DNA of 64,000 nt from Annona cherimola (lineage: Eukaryota > Streptophyta > Magnoliopsida > Magnoliales > Annonaceae): contig CM059975.1 in assembly GCA_030490835.1 (NCBI GenBank), forward strand, positions 36,364,133 to 36,428,132, read 5' to 3'. This document shows positions 62,030 through 64,000 of this stretch, in pieces. Each line of letters opens with the position of its first letter. Within the stretch, counting starts at the first letter, position 1. The position numbers were made by a program, and so were the translations under genes. The notes beneath the pieces were generated by a model. The model saw only the letters and a list, made by a program, of their open reading frames with translations, was not told where the DNA came from and searched no databases.

Positions 62030-62657
62030 AATCCAGAGGCTTTGGAGCATTACACACTTAGGATGTGTGTGAGAGGTGCGTCCCACCCTTGTGGGGGCCC
62101 TCTTTTACATTTGGCCAAAGTTGGGCAGGGAGTTATCCCAAACCGATGCGGGATTACTATTTCGGAAGTTAGTGTACCTACACTTTCATTTGCTTCTTCC
62201 TCTTGCCTTCGGTAGCTTCTGCTTTGCATCATTGCCAGCACTGAACGTGCTGTATTTTCTCCATTGGTTACTGAATTTGCTGCTTGCCGCCAGATGCTAT
62301 CTTCAATGGAAATTGGTTGAGGCGTCAGATTGGAGAAGACCGAATTGGGCTTCGAAATTTCTGCTGCAACCTTCTGGGCACCGGTTATTGAACTACCGGC
62401 TTCTAGATTAGGGGATTTCTTGGAATGAATTTTTGTTTACTGGCCATGAATGTGTAGCTTCCAATGTTTCTGGACGGGTTTCGGTGCTCAAAAGTGGGTC
62501 GCTGGAAAACTAGTAGATGTAACTTTGGACGTTGTGCGTTGGTGGAGGGCAAAACAGCTATGGCTGTCGAATTTTGCTGAGAGGAAGATTTGGAAAAGTG
62601 GATGGAAGGGCTGTTGCATCGGTTTCAACTGGAAGACGGCTTCAAAAGTGGATGGAG
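62030..62657. other. Unrecognised GC-richer block with modest ORFs
   Basis: Distinctly less AT-rich than its surroundings. Plus-strand frames 62076-62411 (111 codons, Leu-rich) and 62450-62662 (70 codons, Trp-rich) are open, but neither matches a family I know. CCCAAACCGATGCGGGATTA resembles (in reverse) a motif common in plant LTRs, so a retroelement origin is possible. It may also be a gene fragment. Confidence 0.3.
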
Positions 62658-62795
62658 GGTAAAACTTAATTTATACGTTAACTACACTTAGATAAACAAA
62701 TGTATGAAGAAAAATAAAAAAGTCATTGTAAATGAGTTTTTTGAAGTGGGTTAAGTGGGGCATTTGCTTAGCTCGAACTAATAAGATCATTCATC
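62658..62795. mobile_element. Remnant of the 401-bp Mutator-like MITE family
   Basis: Right part only: TACACTTAGATAAACAAATG, then TTTTTTGAAGTGGGTTAAGT, and end CTAATAAGATCATTCATC, matching the right half of 29890-30290 with more divergence. Confidence 0.7.
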
Positions 62796-62799
62796 TACA

Positions 62800-63191
62800 A
62801 AGAATATCTCAAGAAAAAATTTAACATAAAAAACAAGATGAATGAAGCAGATTATATAAAAGTTAAATAAAAATAAAAGTAATATACTTTATTTATAATA
62901 TAATTACAATATGTCAAATATGTATTTAAATATAAATATAAATAACATAAAATACACAAAATATAAAGAAGTATTGTTTAAATATTATATATAAAATATA
63001 TTTTATAATAAATATAAAATAGAAATCGGGATTGGGTTTACTTGAAATCTAACCATATCATATTTACAAATCGGGTTTACTGGGTCGGGGGTAATTCAGG
63101 CTCGGGTTGTAGAAGAGCAAGTTTTAACATCATTGGAAATCGGATTTGGTGGGTCGGGTTTGGACTCAACCCGGCTCAAGTTGCACCCCTA
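62800..63191. mobile_element. hAT-type element, right end only
   Basis: Ends CTCAAGTTGCACCCCTA at 63191, the same terminal sequence as the hAT element at 6962-7689, preceded by GGGTCGGG-rich subterminal DNA. No matching left end was found, so the left boundary is arbitrary. It abuts Athila-type pol sequence, into which it presumably inserted. Confidence 0.6.
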
Positions 63192-64000
63192 GTCAATGCT
63201 TCTTTTAACAGTTCAAATGCCATCAAGTAGGACTCATCTAGGTTAAATAAGACATCTTTTCCTAGAAAATTTGTCAAAGGTCGGGAAATCTTGGAAAAAT
63301 CTTGAATGAATCGGCGATAGAAACCACATAACCAAGAAATGAGCGAACTTGTCTTACTGAGGTTGGATGAGGGAGATTAGTAATTAAATCAATTGTAGCT
63401 TTACCTACTTCTATCCCTTGTTTTGAAACTATACGATCAAGAATTGTTTTCTCCTTAACCATAAAATAACTTTTTTTTCCAAACTTAGTACTAAATTGGT
63501 TTCTATACATCTTTTTAACACTTTTTCTAAGTTTTCAAGACAATTATCAAATGGTCTCCAAACATCAAAAAATCATCCATAAAAACTTCAAACGATTCTC
63601 CCACCATATTCAAGAATATTGCCATCAAGCACCTTTGAAAGGTTATCGGTACATTGCATAGTCCTAAAGGCATTCTCTTAATATTGTATGGGCAAGTAAA
63701 TATGGTCTTTTTTTGATATTCTAGATAGATAACAACTTGATAACACCCTAAACATTCATCTAAGAAAGAACAGTATTTTTGACCAGCTAATTTTTCTAAG
63801 ATTTGATTAATGAAAGGAAATGGAAAGTGGTCTTTCTTAGTTATGGCATTTAATTTTTTATAATCAATACAAACTCTACACTTTGTTGTCAACCTAGCGG
63901 GCCTTGCTTTACCTTTATCATTGTTTAATATTGTGAGTCTAGATTTCTTTGGAATTACCTGATTGGGCTTACTCATTTACCATCAGAGATTGGGTAAATA
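63192..64000 (-). pseudogene. Athila-type Ty3/gypsy pol fragment (reverse transcriptase), degenerate
   Basis: Minus-strand readings give the reverse transcriptase core. In order: IYPISDGK then a stop, VIPKKSRLTI, CRVCIDYKKLNAITKKDHFP, SFLDECLGCYQV (catalytic Asp), RMPLGLCNVPITFQRC, FMDDFLMFGD (the YVDD-equivalent Asp pair), then IDLITNLPHPTSVRQVRSFL and, after a frame change, the FYRRFI-type block and LGKDVLFNLDE at the start of the RNase H region. Defects: a stop where Trp is expected after DGK (about 63980), a one-base loss just after it, and another frameshift near 63325. It runs off the right edge and is broken on the left by the hAT remnant. It cannot encode an active enzyme. Confidence 0.88.

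Overview
This is plant nuclear DNA. It is strongly AT-rich, has GT-AG introns and carries plant-specific families: a germin-like protein, a plant-type protein O-fucosyltransferase, a glucosidase II alpha gene fragment, an Athila-type Ty3/gypsy element and a copia LTR with SIRE-like ends. Tourist-like, Mutator-like and hAT miniature elements are numerous. I cannot name the species. Only one gene looks intact: a two-exon germin-like protein at 24151-25101 (+). Nearly everything else is repeat, gene fragment or pseudogene.

Layout. (1) 1-2046 (-): 3' part of a broken O-fucosyltransferase gene; four exons can be read, with one frameshift and one in-frame stop. (2) 2931-60835: the main feature, a direct tandem array of a large segment. 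Unit A is 2931-33017, unit B is 33018-58362, and a truncated unit C is 58363-60835. Each unit begins with a Mutator-like element (apparent Pack-MULE) that captured the 5' part of a glucosidase II alpha gene. In A and B there follow a ~165-bp tandem array, a 1.6-kb fold-back palindrome, a second ~165-bp array, several MITEs, unrecognised gene scraps, a germin-like gene and a LINE fragment. The germin-like gene is intact in A and broken in B. (3) 60836-64000: AT-rich DNA, a GA-rich tract, an unrecognised GC-richer block, MITE and hAT remnants, and a degenerate Athila-type reverse transcriptase on the minus strand.

Because A and B are copies, each serves as the empty site for insertions in the other. 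Insertions only in A: hAT element (6962-7689, TSD GCCTTCCC), copia solo LTR (12780-14670, TSD CAATT), 5'-truncated LINE (20005-20711, TSD of about 12 bp) and a 4.8-kb solo LTR (28231-33017, TSD TGAAT) carrying two nested 401-bp Mutator-like MITEs. Insertions only in B: two Tourist-like MITEs (37426-37714, 48381-48660), an inverted 2.4-kb solo LTR (53048-55471, TSD ATCAT) and a poly-G tract. Only in C: a 391-bp Mutator-like MITE (59982-60372). A and B share a solo LTR inside the Pack-MULE and a deletion of its signal-peptide region; C has neither. This gives an order: gene capture, then split of C from the A/B ancestor, then LTR insertion, then A/B duplication, then the private insertions.

No operon-like or defence-like system is visible. 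The most unusual items are the Pack-MULE with a captured secretory signal peptide, the self-documenting tandem array, the large fold-back locus, and two unrelated tandem arrays with nearly the same ~165-bp period.
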